Origin: Chitinophagaceae bacterium
Lineage (GTDB): Bacteria > Bacteroidota > Bacteroidia > Chitinophagales > Chitinophagaceae
DNA: 64,000 bases
NCBI GenBank assembly: GCA_016722465.1
Contig: JADKJC010000013.1
Location: forward strand, 186,001 to 250,000
Direction: 5' to 3'
Below, in pieces: positions 1 through 9,514 of the stretch. The position numbers were made by a program, and so were the translations under genes. Positions within the stretch are counted from its first letter, which is position 1. Each line of letters starts with the position of its first letter. The notes below the pieces were generated by a model. The model saw nothing but the letters and a program-made list of their open reading frames with translations. It did no database searches and was not told the DNA's origin.

Positions 1-548
1 AATGCCGGAACCCTTATGGGTACTGTGTTTAAACGATAGTAAAGATCTTCTCTGAAACGGCCTGACTGAGCAAACTCAAGCAACTCACGGTTAGTGGCTG
101 CAATTATTCTTACATCAGTTTTCTGCACCTTACTGCTGCCTACCCTGATGTATTCACCCGTTTCTAACACACGAAGCAAACGGGCCTGCGTACCCAATGG
201 CAATTCACCAATTTCATCCAGGAAAATGGTGCCTCCATTCACGGTTTCAAAATAGCCCTTGCGGCTGTCAACAGCGCCGGTGAAAGAACCTTTTTCATGA
301 CCGAATAATTCTGAATCAATCGTGCCTTCGGGAATGGCGCCACAGTTTACAGCGATAAAAGGATTGTGTTTTCTTGCGCTCAATGCATGAATGATCTGAG
401 AGAAAACTTCTTTCCCCACACCACTTTCTCCATTGATCAATACGCTCAGGTCGGTGGCCGCTACCTGTATGGCAACATTTAATGCATGATTCAATGCAGT
501 AGTATTGCCTATGATCCCAAAACGGTTTTTTATAATTTGAATGTCCAT
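1..548 (-). CDS. Sigma-54-dependent transcriptional activator, AAA+ domain (partial)
   Basis: Reading leftwards from the ATG at 548, the protein starts directly with an AAA+ sigma-54 interaction domain. Visible motifs are Walker A GESGVGKE near residue 37, the sigma-54 contact loop as GSFTGA (a variant of GAFTGA), a Walker B of LDEIGEL type, and SGRFREDLYYRLNTVPIR. The gene runs off the left edge, so the C-terminal HTH is not seen. No receiver or other sensory N-terminal domain precedes the AAA+ domain, so control must come from elsewhere. It starts 12 bp downstream of the miaB stop on the same strand and is probably co-transcribed with it. It should bind far-upstream sites and hydrolyse ATP to open sigma-54 promoters; the target genes are unknown. 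Confidence 0.9.
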   Translation of the reverse strand, partial: MDIQIIKNRFGIIGNTTALNHALNVAIQVAATDLSVLINGESGVGKEVFSQIIHALSARKHNPFIAVNCGAIPEGTIDSELFGHEKGSFTGAVDSRKGYFETVNGGTIFLDEIGELPLGTQARLLRVLETGEYIRVGSSKVQKTDVRIIAATNRELLEFAQSGRFREDLYYRLNTVPIRVPA

Positions 549-559
549 TGCTTTGTTCT

Positions 560-2149
560 TTAATTGATTGCTTCTCCAAGGAGGGTACCTGCAGTACAGG
601 CATTTACTTTCACATAAACATAATCTCCTTTCTTATAGTGTTGCTTTGGAAAAACGATCACTTTGTTCTGAGCATTTCTTCCGTACAGTTCATCTTCATT
701 TTTCTTTGATGTACCTTCTATCAGCACTTTAAAAATTTTGCCCACATCCCGTTGCATGCTTTCCAGCGAATGAATGCGGTGCAGGTCAATCACTTCCTGT
801 AATCTTCTTTTTTTAATGGCTTCCGGTACATCGTCTTTAAACCTTCTTGCTGCAAGGGTTCCCGGTCTTTCACTATAGAAATACATATAGGCAAGATCAA
901 ACCTGCAATATTCAAACAGGCTCATGGTATCCTGCTGGTCTTCTTCTGTTTCTGTACAAAACCCGGTGATAATATCTGTCGACAGGCCACAATCAGGGAT
1001 CAGTTCTTTTATCCTGTCCACTTTTGCTACGTACCATTCCCTTGTGTAAGTCCGGTTCATCAGTTGCAATACTCTTGTGCTGCCGCTTTGTACAGGAAGG
1101 TGAATATTATTGCAGATGTTCTCGTATTTCACAATGGTATGCAGCACTTCATCGGTAATATCTTTTGGATGAGAGGTGGAGAACCTTACCCGTAGCAAAG
1201 GGTCAATCTGTGCCACTCTTTCAAGCAACATGGCAAATGTAACAGCCTCCCCAAACCCCTCCAAAGGAAGGGCTTTAGTCTCTGCCAATTCCTGATCTTT
1301 TATTTTTTTTCCAAAATGGCTAACGGGGTTTTCCCAATCAGCATTCTTATCAAAACTACCCAATGCTTCATTTGTAGAAAGCTTTATTAAAGAGCCTGGT
1401 TCTGAAAACCCTTCTTTGGAGGGCAGGGAGGTCTGAAAATAGTAGCTGTCCACATTCTGGCCCAGTAAGGTTACTTCACGGTATCCTCTGTCAAAAAGAT
1501 CTTTACATTCATCCAGGATGCTTTTTGTATCCCTGCTTCTTTCCCTGCCTCTTGTAAAGGGTACTACACAAAATGAACACATATTGTTGCAGCCTCTCAT
1601 GATGCTTACAAATGCATTTACACCATTGCTGTTTAGGCGGATGGGGGAGATGTCACCATAGGTTTCATCCCTGCTCAATAAAACGTTCACTGCTTTTTGC
1701 CCAGTTTCTGCATCCTGTATCAACTGAGGCAAACTGCGGTAAGCATCCGGCCCTACTACAATGTCCACGAGTTTTTCCTGTTCCAGGAATTGTTCTTTCA
1801 ACCTTTCTGCCATGCAGCCCAAAACCCCCACCATCATAGCAGGTTTATTTTTTTTCAGCCTTTTAAATTCTGTGAGGCGTTTTCTTACCGTGAGTTCAGC
1901 TTTTTCCCTGATGGAGCAGGTATTTACAAAAATAAGATCTGCTTCTTCCAGGTTTTTAGTGGCGCCAAAACCATTGTTCTGCAGAATGGAAGCGATTACT
2001 TCGCTATCCGCAAAGTTCATGGCGCAGCCATAGCTTTCTATGTAAAAGTGTTTTTTAAAAACGCTTTCCTGTTCATAAGCAGGGGCAAAAGCCTCGCCCT
2101 GCCTGCTTTCGTCGTGTTGTTTTGTATTGAGAGTCTCTAACAGTTCCAT
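560..2149 (-). CDS. miaB: tRNA-2-methylthio-N6-dimethylallyladenosine synthase MiaB with in-frame insertion
   Basis: Radical-SAM methylthiotransferase that adds the 2-methylthio group to i6A37 in tRNAs. The N-terminal UPF0004 domain carries cluster ligands C42, C78 and C112. The radical-SAM triad is C187-x3-C191-x2-C194, and a TRAM domain lies at the C-terminus. The protein is 529 aa, longer than the usual 440-480. The extra length is about 63-65 residues (roughly 238-302) between LLGQNVDSY and FAMLLERV, where homologues have a short variable loop. The insert DNA (1245-1433) is bounded by inverted repeats and keeps the frame open. The rest of the protein looks intact, so it may still be functional. 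Confidence 0.95.
   Translation of the reverse strand: MELLETLNTKQHDESRQGEAFAPAYEQESVFKKHFYIESYGCAMNFADSEVIASILQNNGFGATKNLEEADLIFVNTCSIREKAELTVRKRLTEFKRLKKNKPAMMVGVLGCMAERLKEQFLEQEKLVDIVVGPDAYRSLPQLIQDAETGQKAVNVLLSRDETYGDISPIRLNSNGVNAFVSIMRGCNNMCSFCVVPFTRGRERSRDTKSILDECKDLFDRGYREVTLLGQNVDSYYFQTSLPSKEGFSEPGSLIKLSTNEALGSFDKNADWENPVSHFGKKIKDQELAETKALPLEGFGEAVTFAMLLERVAQIDPLLRVRFSTSHPKDITDEVLHTIVKYENICNNIHLPVQSGSTRVLQLMNRTYTREWYVAKVDRIKELIPDCGLSTDIITGFCTETEEDQQDTMSLFEYCRFDLAYMYFYSERPGTLAARRFKDDVPEAIKKRRLQEVIDLHRIHSLESMQRDVGKIFKVLIEGTSKKNEDELYGRNAQNKVIVFPKQHYKKGDYVYVKVNACTAGTLLGEAIN
1245..1433. repeat. MITE-like element with terminal inverted repeats inside miaB
   Basis: The ends are imperfect inverted repeats. 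The left arm, about 1246-1276, reads CCTCCC..CCCCTCCAAAGGAAGGGCTTT. The right arm, about 1405-1431, when complemented reads CCTCCC..CCCTCCAAAGAAGGGTTTT. The length of 189 bp is divisible by three and the interior has no stop in the miaB frame. A short CCTCCC/GGGAGG hairpin of similar flavour lies at 29159-29176. No target-site duplication is clear. I infer a non-autonomous mobile or REP-like element. Confidence 0.7.
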
Positions 2150-2260
2150 TGAAAAAAATTGGATAGCAAAAATAGGTATTTAAGCCGGAACTGTGCCAGA
2201 TTGACAGCGGTATGAACTTGTTAAATCAGGAAATTATGATTGGATCGGTTATTTTTTTTT

Positions 2261-2668
2261 CTACATCTTAGCTGCAACCGCCTTTGTGTCGTTGTTTTTC
2301 TTATCAAAAAAGAGCATTTTAACGGCTACCACAATCATCAACAAAGCAAATATTTTCTTTACAGTTTCCTGTGGCAATGCCAGGGCAATCTTGCTACCAT
2401 AAAAACTACCGATGATAAAACCGAGTGAGATTACCAGCACCACCCTCATATCTACCTGGCCCTGCTTATAATATTGCAGTACTCCCAATATGCCCACGGG
2501 CAGCAGCAGGATGCCCAACGAAGTGCCCTGTGCCATTTTTTGAGAAAAACCCAGGAAAAATATCAATGCCGGTACAATGATGATGCCACCACCTACGCCT
2601 ACCATACCACCCAGTAAGCCGGCGCTTATCCCTATCAGCATAAGGATGAGGATTGTTTGCAGATCCAT
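2261..2668 (-). CDS. Half-size TauE/SafE (DUF81) family membrane permease
   Basis: A membrane protein of about 135 aa with four hydrophobic segments. It carries the glycine-rich TauE/SafE signature GGMVGVGGGIIIVPALIFF after the first helix. Family members are usually about 250 aa with two such halves; this is a single half and would presumably work as a dimer. Substrates in the family are sulfite, sulfoacetate and other organosulfonates; none can be assigned here. I chose the ATG at 2668 because the first helix begins there. A GTG at 2689 overlapping the ppa stop would add seven residues. It lies last in the crcB-ppa run. Confidence 0.8.
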   Translation of the reverse strand: MDLQTILILMLIGISAGLLGGMVGVGGGIIIVPALIFFLGFSQKMAQGTSLGILLLPVGILGVLQYYKQGQVDMRVVLVISLGFIIGSFYGSKIALALPQETVKKIFALLMIVVAVKMLFFDKKNNDTKAVAAKM

Positions 2669-2685
2669 GTTTACTTTTTTAGGTA

Positions 2686-3228
2686 TCACTTTTTTGGAAA
2701 CTTTTTAGCGTAGGATTCGATATCTTTTTTGATGATTTTATACGCCTCATGCTTATCTACAAACTCATCAATTTCCACAACTTTATTTTCCAGTACTTTA
2801 TAGTTTTCAAAATAGTTTTTCAGTACAGCTATAAAGTGCCTGGGCAGTTCACTCACATTGGTGATATGGTTTACGGTTGGATCTTTGGTGGCAACAGCAA
2901 TGATCTTATCATCCATTTCTCCATTGTCGATCATTTGCATATTACCAATTACGGTAGCTTGTACCAGGCATAGGGGCTGTATGCTTTCACTGCAGATTAC
3001 TAATATATCCAGTGGGTCATGGTCTTCACCCAATGTCTGCGGAATAAAACCATAGTTTACCGGGTAATGAAAAGAGGAATAGACAACCCTGTCTAACTTC
3101 AACAGGCCGGTGGTTTTGTCAATTTCATATTTAGCACGGGAGCCTTGTGGTATTTCGATCAAAGCATTTACAATTTCAGGCGCATTTTCGCCATAATGAG
3201 CGCCGTGCCAGGGGTGGAGTACATACAT
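2686..3228 (-). CDS. ppa: Inorganic pyrophosphatase (family I)
   Basis: Cytoplasmic Mg-dependent enzyme that hydrolyses pyrophosphate to phosphate and so drives biosynthetic reactions forward. From the ATG at 3228 it is 180 aa, normal for family I. The metal-binding signature D69-H-D71-P-L-D74 is present, with the substrate motif around IPQGSRAKYEID upstream. An in-frame ATG at 3279 would add 17 residues that do not resemble the family, so I reject it. It follows the fluoride channel gene crcB by 13 bp. Fluoride is a classic inhibitor of this enzyme. Confidence 0.96.
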   Translation of the reverse strand: MYVLHPWHGAHYGENAPEIVNALIEIPQGSRAKYEIDKTTGLLKLDRVVYSSFHYPVNYGFIPQTLGEDHDPLDILVICSESIQPLCLVQATVIGNMQMIDNGEMDDKIIAVATKDPTVNHITNVSELPRHFIAVLKNYFENYKVLENKVVEIDEFVDKHEAYKIIKKDIESYAKKFPKK

Positions 3229-3241
3229 AGTATAATTATTT

Positions 3242-3600
3242 TTAGTTGACGATTTTATAGCCAAGCCATGCTGCTGCAATACCCAGCGCTACACTGCCGA
3301 GTATATATAACATGCTTAGAAAGAATTTTCCATTCTGTATCAGTAATAAATTCTCAAATGAAAATGCAGAAAAAGTAGTGAACCCCCGCAAAGGCCGGTG
3401 GCAAGAAATAATTTCCAGTTGCCTGCAGATTCATGCCTGATGCTGTAGCCGGCAACTATGCCAATTACCAAACTGCCAATGATATTGATGGCTAAAGTGG
3501 TAACGGGAAATGATTTACTGTTGTAGAGTAAATTACCGGCATACCGAAGCACTGTACCCAGGGCGCCACCCAAACCAACCAGCAAAAACTGTTTTATCAT
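3242..3600 (-). CDS. crcB: Fluoride channel CrcB/FluC, frameshifted
   Basis: Small four-helix fluoride-specific channel that acts as an antiparallel dimer. The first frame, from the ATG at 3600, shows GGALGTVLRY, INIIGSLVIG and GLCGG, then goes out of frame near 3381. The family motif GFTTFSAFSFENL and the fourth helix continue in the next frame to TAA at 3242-3244. Adding one T to the GGTTC at the junction restores a 119-aa protein of normal length. I therefore treat it as one gene with a probable 1-nt sequencing deletion. It begins 12 bp after a lipoprotein gene, which leaves no room for a fluoride riboswitch. Confidence 0.88.
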
Positions 3601-3612
3601 TGATGCAATGTA

Positions 3613-4017
3613 TTAAAGGTTTCCTGAAAAAGTGTATTTCAGGTCAATCAGCCATTGACCGTTTACTCTCACCACTTTTAATTTATTCTTTTCGTTCTTG
3701 TTAAAACTGTTGGAATAATTAATAATGGTAACAGAATCACTAACCGGGGTCATTTCATTAATGATGATATCAGCGTTTTTGTACAATTCAAGTTCTTCTT
3801 TTGGCCTGCTTTTAAAGTGCTCTTCAAAGCGGTCGAAATACTGGTTGTTGGTTTCTTCTTTCAGCATTAATTTTTCAGCCTGGGTAAAATTGCTTTGTTG
3901 AATATCTTTGATAAATGCTCTTGCCACATCAATATCGGTGTTGGGTAATTCATTATTTGACTGGCAGGAAAAAAGAAAAAAACAGCAGGAGAGGAGCCTG
4001 TAAAATTTTTGTTTCAT
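3613..4017 (-). CDS. Small lipoprotein, DUF4878-like
   Basis: 134 aa with a lipoprotein signal (hydrophobic stretch ending FLFSC). It is followed by a single NTF2-like, DUF4878-type domain: an amphipathic helix (DVARAFIKDIQQ) and strands ending VNGQWLIDL. It is a predicted periplasm-facing lipoprotein with no assignable activity. It is similar in build to the next upstream gene, at 4101-4652, and could be a divergent duplicate. A terminator separates the two. It is 12 bp upstream of crcB. Confidence 0.7.
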   Translation of the reverse strand: MKQKFYRLLSCCFFLFSCQSNNELPNTDIDVARAFIKDIQQSNFTQAEKLMLKEETNNQYFDRFEEHFKSRPKEELELYKNADIIINEMTPVSDSVTIINYSNSFNKNEKNKLKVVRVNGQWLIDLKYTFSGNL

Positions 4018-4052
4018 AATTAAAGGTAAAAATCTTTAGCAAATGCAAAATA

Positions 4053-4084
4053 AAAAAGCACCCTTTTTAAAAGGATGCTTTTTT
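4053..4084 (-). terminator. Rho-independent terminator
   Basis: A 14-bp stem with one mismatch (AAAAAGCAcCCTTT / AAAGGATGCTTTTT) around a 4-nt TTAA loop. It has T-runs on both sides, and lies just downstream of the DUF4878 lipoprotein at 4101-4652. Confidence 0.75.
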
Positions 4085-4100
4085 GAAAAATAAATTTTGA

Positions 4101-4652
4101 TTAGTCTTTTTTCATTTTATCCAGCATTTTACTGGCAGAGTCCAATGCTTCCATGCCTTTGTTGATGCCTTCTTTTACTGAATCGATATTAATGTTCTTT
4201 AATTCATCCATGGCATTGTTAAGGCTGTCCATTCCACCTTTTTCCTGCATTTTATCGGTTGCCATCTGCATAATAGAGGCTTTATCAAAAGCTACTTTCC
4301 ATTTGCCTTCTTCTTTCTTTAAAGTAAAATTGGTTGATTCGCCTGATTTTTTATCTTTTACCGGAACGGTGGCTTTATCGCCTTCTATTTTTGCTTCGCC
4401 AAATTCCATTTTTGATTTATCAAACTTGTCAGATTCTTTGTTGTCTTTGGCCATTTTCAATCCCATTTCCATCATGTCGATCATACTCTTGCTATCTGCA
4501 GTAGCTAATTTTCTTGCTGCCTCAATATCTTTTTTTTCCATGGCATCAAAAAAGGCACTCAATGCAGCTTTAGGGTCGCCACCAGAACCACCACAACCGG
4601 TGAAAAGAATTGCAGAACTTAAAATGGCTGCCGCCATGAATAATTTTTTCAT
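4101..4652 (-). CDS. DUF4878-type lipoprotein
   Basis: 183 aa from the ATG at 4652, which starts the signal peptide MKKLFMAAAI; ten residues upstream are in frame but unlikely to be used. The lipobox is FTGC. The domain matches the DUF4878 pattern: PKAALSAFFDAMEKKDIEAARKLA, a Lys/Asp/Glu-rich middle, and a terminal strand EGKWKVAF. A charged helical tail with repeated Met and Lys follows. It is a predicted envelope lipoprotein of unknown function. Confidence 0.8.
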   Translation of the reverse strand: MKKLFMAAAILSSAILFTGCGGSGGDPKAALSAFFDAMEKKDIEAARKLATADSKSMIDMMEMGLKMAKDNKESDKFDKSKMEFGEAKIEGDKATVPVKDKKSGESTNFTLKKEEGKWKVAFDKASIMQMATDKMQEKGGMDSLNNAMDELKNINIDSVKEGINKGMEALDSASKMLDKMKKD

Positions 4653-4713
4653 AACAAAATAAGTTTTTGGTTTAGGGCTCAAATGTAATTTTATTTCAGT
4701 TTCGTTGTATCAT

Positions 4714-5385
4714 TTATTTGTACACTATTCTTTTTATTTCACTGCAAAGCGGGTGTATGAACAGGTCATCTACTCCTACAAATTCAAAGTCATTTATCTT
4801 ACTGGTTGTAAACTGTAGTTTCTTTTCGGTGCCCACTGAATAGCTTTTGTATACAAACTCTGCACAGTACATTCTGTCATCATCAGCCAGGTTAAATTTC
4901 ATATCGAACATTATACCGGCAGTATACAGTTTTTTTACTTCTGCCATCAGTACCTTAATATCTGTGTTATTTACCTGGTAACGGAAAATACCAATGCCCC
5001 GGTTATCATAAGGTTCTGCAAACAGTTCCAGGGCATCTCTCCGTATTTTCTGATCAGGATTAAACTCTCCTCCCAATGCATGATATACAAAAATACTGTC
5101 GTGTTCAATGCTTGCAATGCCGCAGTGGGAGTAGGTTTTGTCATGTTGGTTCAGTGTTCGCAAACTTTCACTTGTAAAATCATTACCGGTTCTTGTAATC
5201 AGGTCACCGCTTTGAATGATTGGTTGCAGCGAATCGATTTCCCGGTATGCGTTGGTGATTCTTTCGGCTTCAATGATAGAATCATTTTTTGACGGCACCA
5301 GTTTATTTACTTCAGCATTGTTATGGCAGGCAATCAAAAAAAATAAGAGGCAGCATTGCAGCCACCTCTTAACCGGTATTAACAT
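4714..5385 (-). CDS. YiiX-like permuted NlpC/P60 cysteine hydrolase lipoprotein
   Basis: 223 aa from the ATG at 5385, placing a lipoprotein signal (LLFFLIAC) at the N-terminus. Longer in-frame starts at 5412 and 5451 overlap phoH and put a Lys-rich run before the signal. The domain resembles the YaeF/YiiX (C92) family of permuted papain-like amidases: SGDLITR at the start, the catalytic His in YSHCGI, and the catalytic Cys in MYCAEFVYKS. Likely substrates are amide or lipid-linked bonds at the envelope; this is not determined. It starts 10 bp after the phoH stop. Confidence 0.8.
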   Translation of the reverse strand: MLIPVKRWLQCCLLFFLIACHNNAEVNKLVPSKNDSIIEAERITNAYREIDSLQPIIQSGDLITRTGNDFTSESLRTLNQHDKTYSHCGIASIEHDSIFVYHALGGEFNPDQKIRRDALELFAEPYDNRGIGIFRYQVNNTDIKVLMAEVKKLYTAGIMFDMKFNLADDDRMYCAEFVYKSYSVGTEKKLQFTTSKINDFEFVGVDDLFIHPLCSEIKRIVYK

Positions 5386-5395
5386 AGTGCTTATA

Positions 5396-6385
5396 TCATT
5401 TTCGTTTTTCATAGCCCGGTGCAGCTTCTTCTTTTTCCGTTTCTTTTTCATAAGCCCTGATAATGGCTTTTACCAGGCGATGCCTTACCACATCTTCTTC
5501 ATCCAGTTCGATGTGAGCAATGCCATCTACATTTTTCAAAATACGAATGGCTTTATCAAGTCCGCTACGCATGTTTTTAGGCAGATCTATCTGTGTAGGA
5601 TCGCCGGTGATAATTGCCTTTGCATTGGCACCAATACGGGTTAAAAACATTTTTAACTGGCCATCATTGGTGTTCTGTGCTTCATCCAGAATAATGAAGG
5701 CATTATCGAGTGTACGTCCCCTCATGTAAGCCAATGGTGCTACTTCAATGGTACGGGTTGTCATATAATAACCTAATTTGTCGGCAGGTATCATATCATC
5801 CAGCGCATCATACAAAGGGCGCAAATACGGATCGATCTTTTCTTTAAGGTCGCCGGGTAAAAAACCCAGGTTTTCGCCAGCTTCCACTGCAGGCCTTGTT
5901 AAAATAATCTTCTTGACTGATTTGTTTTTGAGTGCTCTTACCGCCAGTGCAACTGCCGTGTAGGTTTTGCCGGTACCTGCAGGCCCAATCGCAAATACAA
6001 TATCATTTTTATCCACAGCACTCACCATTCTTTTTTGGTTGGCTGTACGGGCCCTTACCGTTTTCCCATTGGGGCCAAACACCAATACATCATTTGGATT
6101 GCGGTCAACAAAATTGTCAACTACCTGTTGATCATCACCTCCCAAAATCTGTTCAAAATAATTTTCACTCATGTGCCCGTTACGTTCAATGTACTGTACA
6201 ATAAGGTCAATTTTTTCTTTGGCATCAACGATCTGTTCCGGGGCACCGCTTAGTTTTACCTGGGTGCCTCTGCTCAAAATTTTCAGCAGGGGAAATTTTT
6301 TCTTTAAGATGTCGAGTTTGCCGTTGTTAACGCCAAAAAATTCAATGGGGTTAACACTTTCCAGGTTGATGATGGTTTCTGTCAA
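5396..6385 (-). CDS. phoH: PhoH-like ATPase
   Basis: A 329-aa cytoplasmic P-loop NTPase. An N-terminal KH-like segment precedes Walker A GPAGTGKT (134-141) and Walker B IILDEAQN (231-238). A sensor-like [10 protein letters not shown] motif follows, then a Lys/Glu-rich tail. PhoH proteins are RNA-associated ATPases linked to RNA processing and phosphate starvation. Nothing here ties it to phosphate. It heads a two-gene unit with the YiiX-like hydrolase. Confidence 0.93.
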   Translation of the reverse strand: MTETIINLESVNPIEFFGVNNGKLDILKKKFPLLKILSRGTQVKLSGAPEQIVDAKEKIDLIVQYIERNGHMSENYFEQILGGDDQQVVDNFVDRNPNDVLVFGPNGKTVRARTANQKRMVSAVDKNDIVFAIGPAGTGKTYTAVALAVRALKNKSVKKIILTRPAVEAGENLGFLPGDLKEKIDPYLRPLYDALDDMIPADKLGYYMTTRTIEVAPLAYMRGRTLDNAFIILDEAQNTNDGQLKMFLTRIGANAKAIITGDPTQIDLPKNMRSGLDKAIRILKNVDGIAHIELDEEDVVRHRLVKAIIRAYEKETEKEEAAPGYEKRK

Positions 6386-6572
6386 TGTACTACTGTTTTA
6401 GTTTTACAATATTGGTGCGGTGCTTACTAGGCTACATTCATTGAATTCAAATTTAATGTTTTGATTCTGATATGCAGCCACTCTATTTATACACATAATG
6501 TTAAAAACAATGAGCTGTTTGTGTAACAGAATTGACTATATGCTGAATAAGACTTTTGTGTTTTTTATGCTG

Positions 6573-6953
6573 TTAAATTTCTACCCAGGTATGATCGGCC
6601 AGTAATTTAACAGGTGCTATAAAGGATTTATAAGGACCTGCACCACCGCCATATTCTTTAGGGCTGATCAATGAAAGCACATGTGATGAATCTTTTTTTT
6701 CATACAGATAATACAGATGCCCGATTACTGGGACAAAGCTCAGCTTGGCATTATATATTAACATGCTCAGTTCTTTCCGCATTTGTATTTCCTGTGCCTG
6801 GATGGCGAGTAATTCAATTTGCTTGCGGATCTGCTCGAGTTGCATGTTGGTTTGTTCTTCCATTGCAGTTAGTGCTTTGTGTCTTATCACCCCTTCTTCG
6901 GTAGCCTTGATTACTGCACCACCAACTGAAGTTGAGTATGGGATCACATTCAT
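6573..6953 (-). CDS. DUF2452 family protein
   Basis: 126 aa. The sequence follows the DUF2452 pattern, a family also found in eukaryotes (human C1orf50): PYSTSVGGAVIKATEEGVIR, a long Gln-rich helix, and IGHLYYLYEKKD..VLSLISPKEYG, ending KLLADHTWVEI. No catalytic residues are known. It has no signal peptide and is predicted cytosolic. It lies 15 bp after the next upstream gene (6969-7364), probably in one transcript. Confidence 0.85.
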   Translation of the reverse strand: MNVIPYSTSVGGAVIKATEEGVIRHKALTAMEEQTNMQLEQIRKQIELLAIQAQEIQMRKELSMLIYNAKLSFVPVIGHLYYLYEKKDSSHVLSLISPKEYGGGAGPYKSFIAPVKLLADHTWVEI

Positions 6954-6968
6954 TTGTTTATGATACAG

Positions 6969-7364
6969 CTATGTATTTGTATATGCATCGCCACCGGGCC
7001 TGTTGCCATGCTGTGCGATTTTTAAAAAACCGTTTGGTAGCAACTCATGTTGAAGGGTCAGTAATGCAGTATTGTTTCGCTTAAATACAATATCAAAATT
7101 CAATGCATCTGTAAATGTTGCGCTTACTGAATCTGCAAGCTCTTTATCATAAAAAGGATGTTCGTCTCCATCTGCCACAAAAGTATACGAAGCATTGAAT
7201 GCCTGGTTTTCCAGCGTAACCCAGTTGGTGCTGATATGGATCTCCTTTTTGTTGCCTGTGGATTCAATTTTACAAGTGCCGGATTTGGGCCTGTTGCCAA
7301 GTTCATAAGTCCCTTTTTCAGGGAATAATTGCCAGGAGGCTAAAAAATTATATGCTTCAATCAT
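6969..7364 (-). CDS. Hypothetical protein
   Basis: 131 aa, acidic to neutral, no signal peptide or membrane segment. The alternating strand pattern (IHISTNWVTLENQAFNASYTFVADG, FDIVFKRNNTALLTLQHELL) suggests a small beta-rich, lipocalin-like fold. I do not recognise a family. It is transcribed with the DUF2452 gene and divergent from the outer-membrane gene at 7599. Confidence 0.6.
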   Translation of the reverse strand: MIEAYNFLASWQLFPEKGTYELGNRPKSGTCKIESTGNKKEIHISTNWVTLENQAFNASYTFVADGDEHPFYDKELADSVSATFTDALNFDIVFKRNNTALLTLQHELLPNGFLKIAQHGNRPGGDAYTNT

Positions 7365-7395
7365 GTTCGTAATGGGTATTTATGGTACTTGCATT

Positions 7396-7416
7396 ACAAA
7401 ACTCAATGAGTTTTGT
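7396..7416. promoter_or_regulatory. 21-bp perfect palindrome in a divergent intergenic region
   Basis: ACAAAACTCA and TGAGTTTTGT are perfect inverted arms around one base. The palindrome lies 32 bp upstream of the minus-strand gene start at 7364 and 180 bp before the plus-strand gene at 7599. It could be an operator for a dimeric repressor. It could also be a weak hairpin. Confidence 0.4.
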
Positions 7417-7598
7417 TTTAAACTTCTTTTCAGTGCTGCAAAGTTAAACGGGCAAACTGCCAAAACTTACCGGCTCAGTCATTTATAAACAGATTGTTTC
7501 AAAGGCTTTTGGGTTTTTAATAATAAAGAGCCTGTATGTTGCATCTAAAGTTTTATCAAATCAATATCTTTATTCGCCGGATTTAAAAATGTAACATA

Positions 7599-9442
7599 TT
7601 GAAAACTGGATTGCCATTTGTTTTACTGCTTCTTTTTTGTGCCTGTACAGAATTTGCTTATCCGCAACAGCCCGGCAATAAAACCGACACCATTTTTGTG
7701 GTTAAAAAGAAAGGTTTGCTGGGAAGACTGGCTCAGAGTGTCAGCACAAGTGATACCGGCGATGTATTCACTGAAAAAAAAATAAATCCCTATTTTATTT
7801 ATGTAGGAAGAACCATCCGCAATATTAAAATTGTGCGCCTTGGTTTTGAAAGGGATATCAATGATACTACTAAATACAATAATAATTTTGGCGTGATCGT
7901 GGCCAATGCTTTTCATAAAAAAACAACGGCCAATGTGATTGCCAATAACCTTTTTTTTGAAGCTGGCGACCGGGTAAATCCATACCTGATGACCGACAAT
8001 GAACGGCATTTGAGGGAACAGCCTTTTGTACAGGATGCACTGATTGTGATGCAGCAGGTACCGGGAATGGCCAATGTGGTGGATGTAACCGTAATCGTGA
8101 AAGATGTATTTTCTCTTGGTGGGGGGCTCGATATTAACAGCACTAAGAGAATAGAACTGGAATTAAAGGAAGAGAATTTGAAAGGTACGGGATCAAGGCT
8201 TACCTTAAGTACCTTGTTTGATAGTGAAAGAAGACCCCGGATGGGTTTTGGTGCAGACCTGTTAACAAGAAATATCAAGGGCACTTTTATCAACTGGAAT
8301 GTTGGATTCAAAACGATCAATGATGCCTTTAGCAGTGGTAAGAGTGAGGAATCTTTTTTTTACACCGCATTCGATAAGCCATTTGTAAGTCCTTATATAC
8401 CATGGATGGGAGCGGTTGATCTCTCCTTAAGAAAAACAAAAAATAATTACACCTCCGATTCGCTCTATGAAAGAGCGTTCAAATACAGTTATCAAAAGTT
8501 TGATGTGTGGCTGGGTTACAATTTTGGCAGCAAACGGTTATTAAGAAAAAATGCACCCGGCAGAATCAGGAATTTCATTGCTGCCAGGGGCATTTACCAG
8601 CATTTTAACGATGTGCCCGGCAAAGTGCTGGATACTTTTGATTACCGGTTTACCAATATTACCGGGATATTGGGATCGTTTAGTTTGTTTAAACAAAATT
8701 TTATCCGTACAAATTTCATCTATGGCTTTGGCAGGAACGAGGATGTGCCGGAAGGATTCAGGGCATCGCTGGTAGCCGGCTGGATAAATAAAAAAGACAG
8801 TTTGAGAGCAGCTTACAGAAGCCGTCCTTATTACGCTTTTGAGGGACAAAGAACACATTTTAATACAAAAGGTTTTTTCAGCAGTTATACATTCAGGATT
8901 GGTGGTTATGTTTACAGGGGTAAATGGGAAGATGTAGATATATTATTTGATATAGATCATTTCACCAAGCGGAAAAAACTGGGGAGTGAATGGTACTACA
9001 GGCAGTTTTACAGCCTGGGGATAACAAGACAGATTAATTCGGCATTAAGTCAGCCACTCTATCTCAACAGTGAGTTTGGCCTCCCATATTTTAGTAACGG
9101 AATCATTGAGGCAGATTTAAGATGTTCTGCAAAAACGGAAGCTGTTTTTTATAATTTGCATAAATTTTGGGGCTTTCGCCTGGCACCTTTTCTTTTTGCT
9201 GATGCATGTATTATTAAACAAAAAAATACTGCACTTAATAAAAGCGATTTGTACAGCGCCCTTGGTGCAGGCATACGCACCCGCAATGAAAGCCTTGTAT
9301 TTGGAACAATAGAACTGAAAGGATTTTATTTTCCAAGAATAGTGGGGATATGGGGCATTTAAGGATTGAGCTAAGCAGTAACATCCGTTTCAGGTACAGC
9401 AATACCCTTATCAGGAAGCCTGATTTTATAATTGCCAATTAA
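7599..9442 (+). CDS. Omp85/POTRA-like outer-membrane beta-barrel protein, frameshifted near the end
   Basis: A TTG start precedes a signal peptide (LPFVLLLLFCACTEFAYPQ). Residues about 60-175 look like a POTRA domain (IRNIKIVRLGF, NLFFEAGDRVNP, LREQPFVQDALIVM). The rest alternates like a 16-strand-class barrel. The first frame stops at 9362. The next frame carries on to TAA at 9440-9442 with RIELSSNIRFRYSNTLIRKP, a plausible last pair of strands. Adding one G to the GGGG run near 9341 joins them to a protein of about 613 aa. It is probably a surface-antigen/Omp85 relative; whether it secretes or inserts proteins is unknown. A possible -7 box TATCTTTA lies near 7565. Confidence 0.75.
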
Positions 9443-9514
9443 AAAGATGATGATATTTTATCCGGGCGGATAAAAAAAACATTACGAAAAGATAATTATA
9501 AGAGAAAAATTCCT

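Noticed and set aside
1697..2140. 147-codon plus-strand open frame
   Set aside because: Entirely antisense to miaB, which is unambiguously coding.
3601..3612. Fluoride riboswitch for crcB
   Set aside because: Only 12 bp separate crcB from the gene before it.
4153..4662. 169-codon open frame on the plus strand
   Set aside because: It is antisense to the DUF4878 lipoprotein and has no family-like composition.
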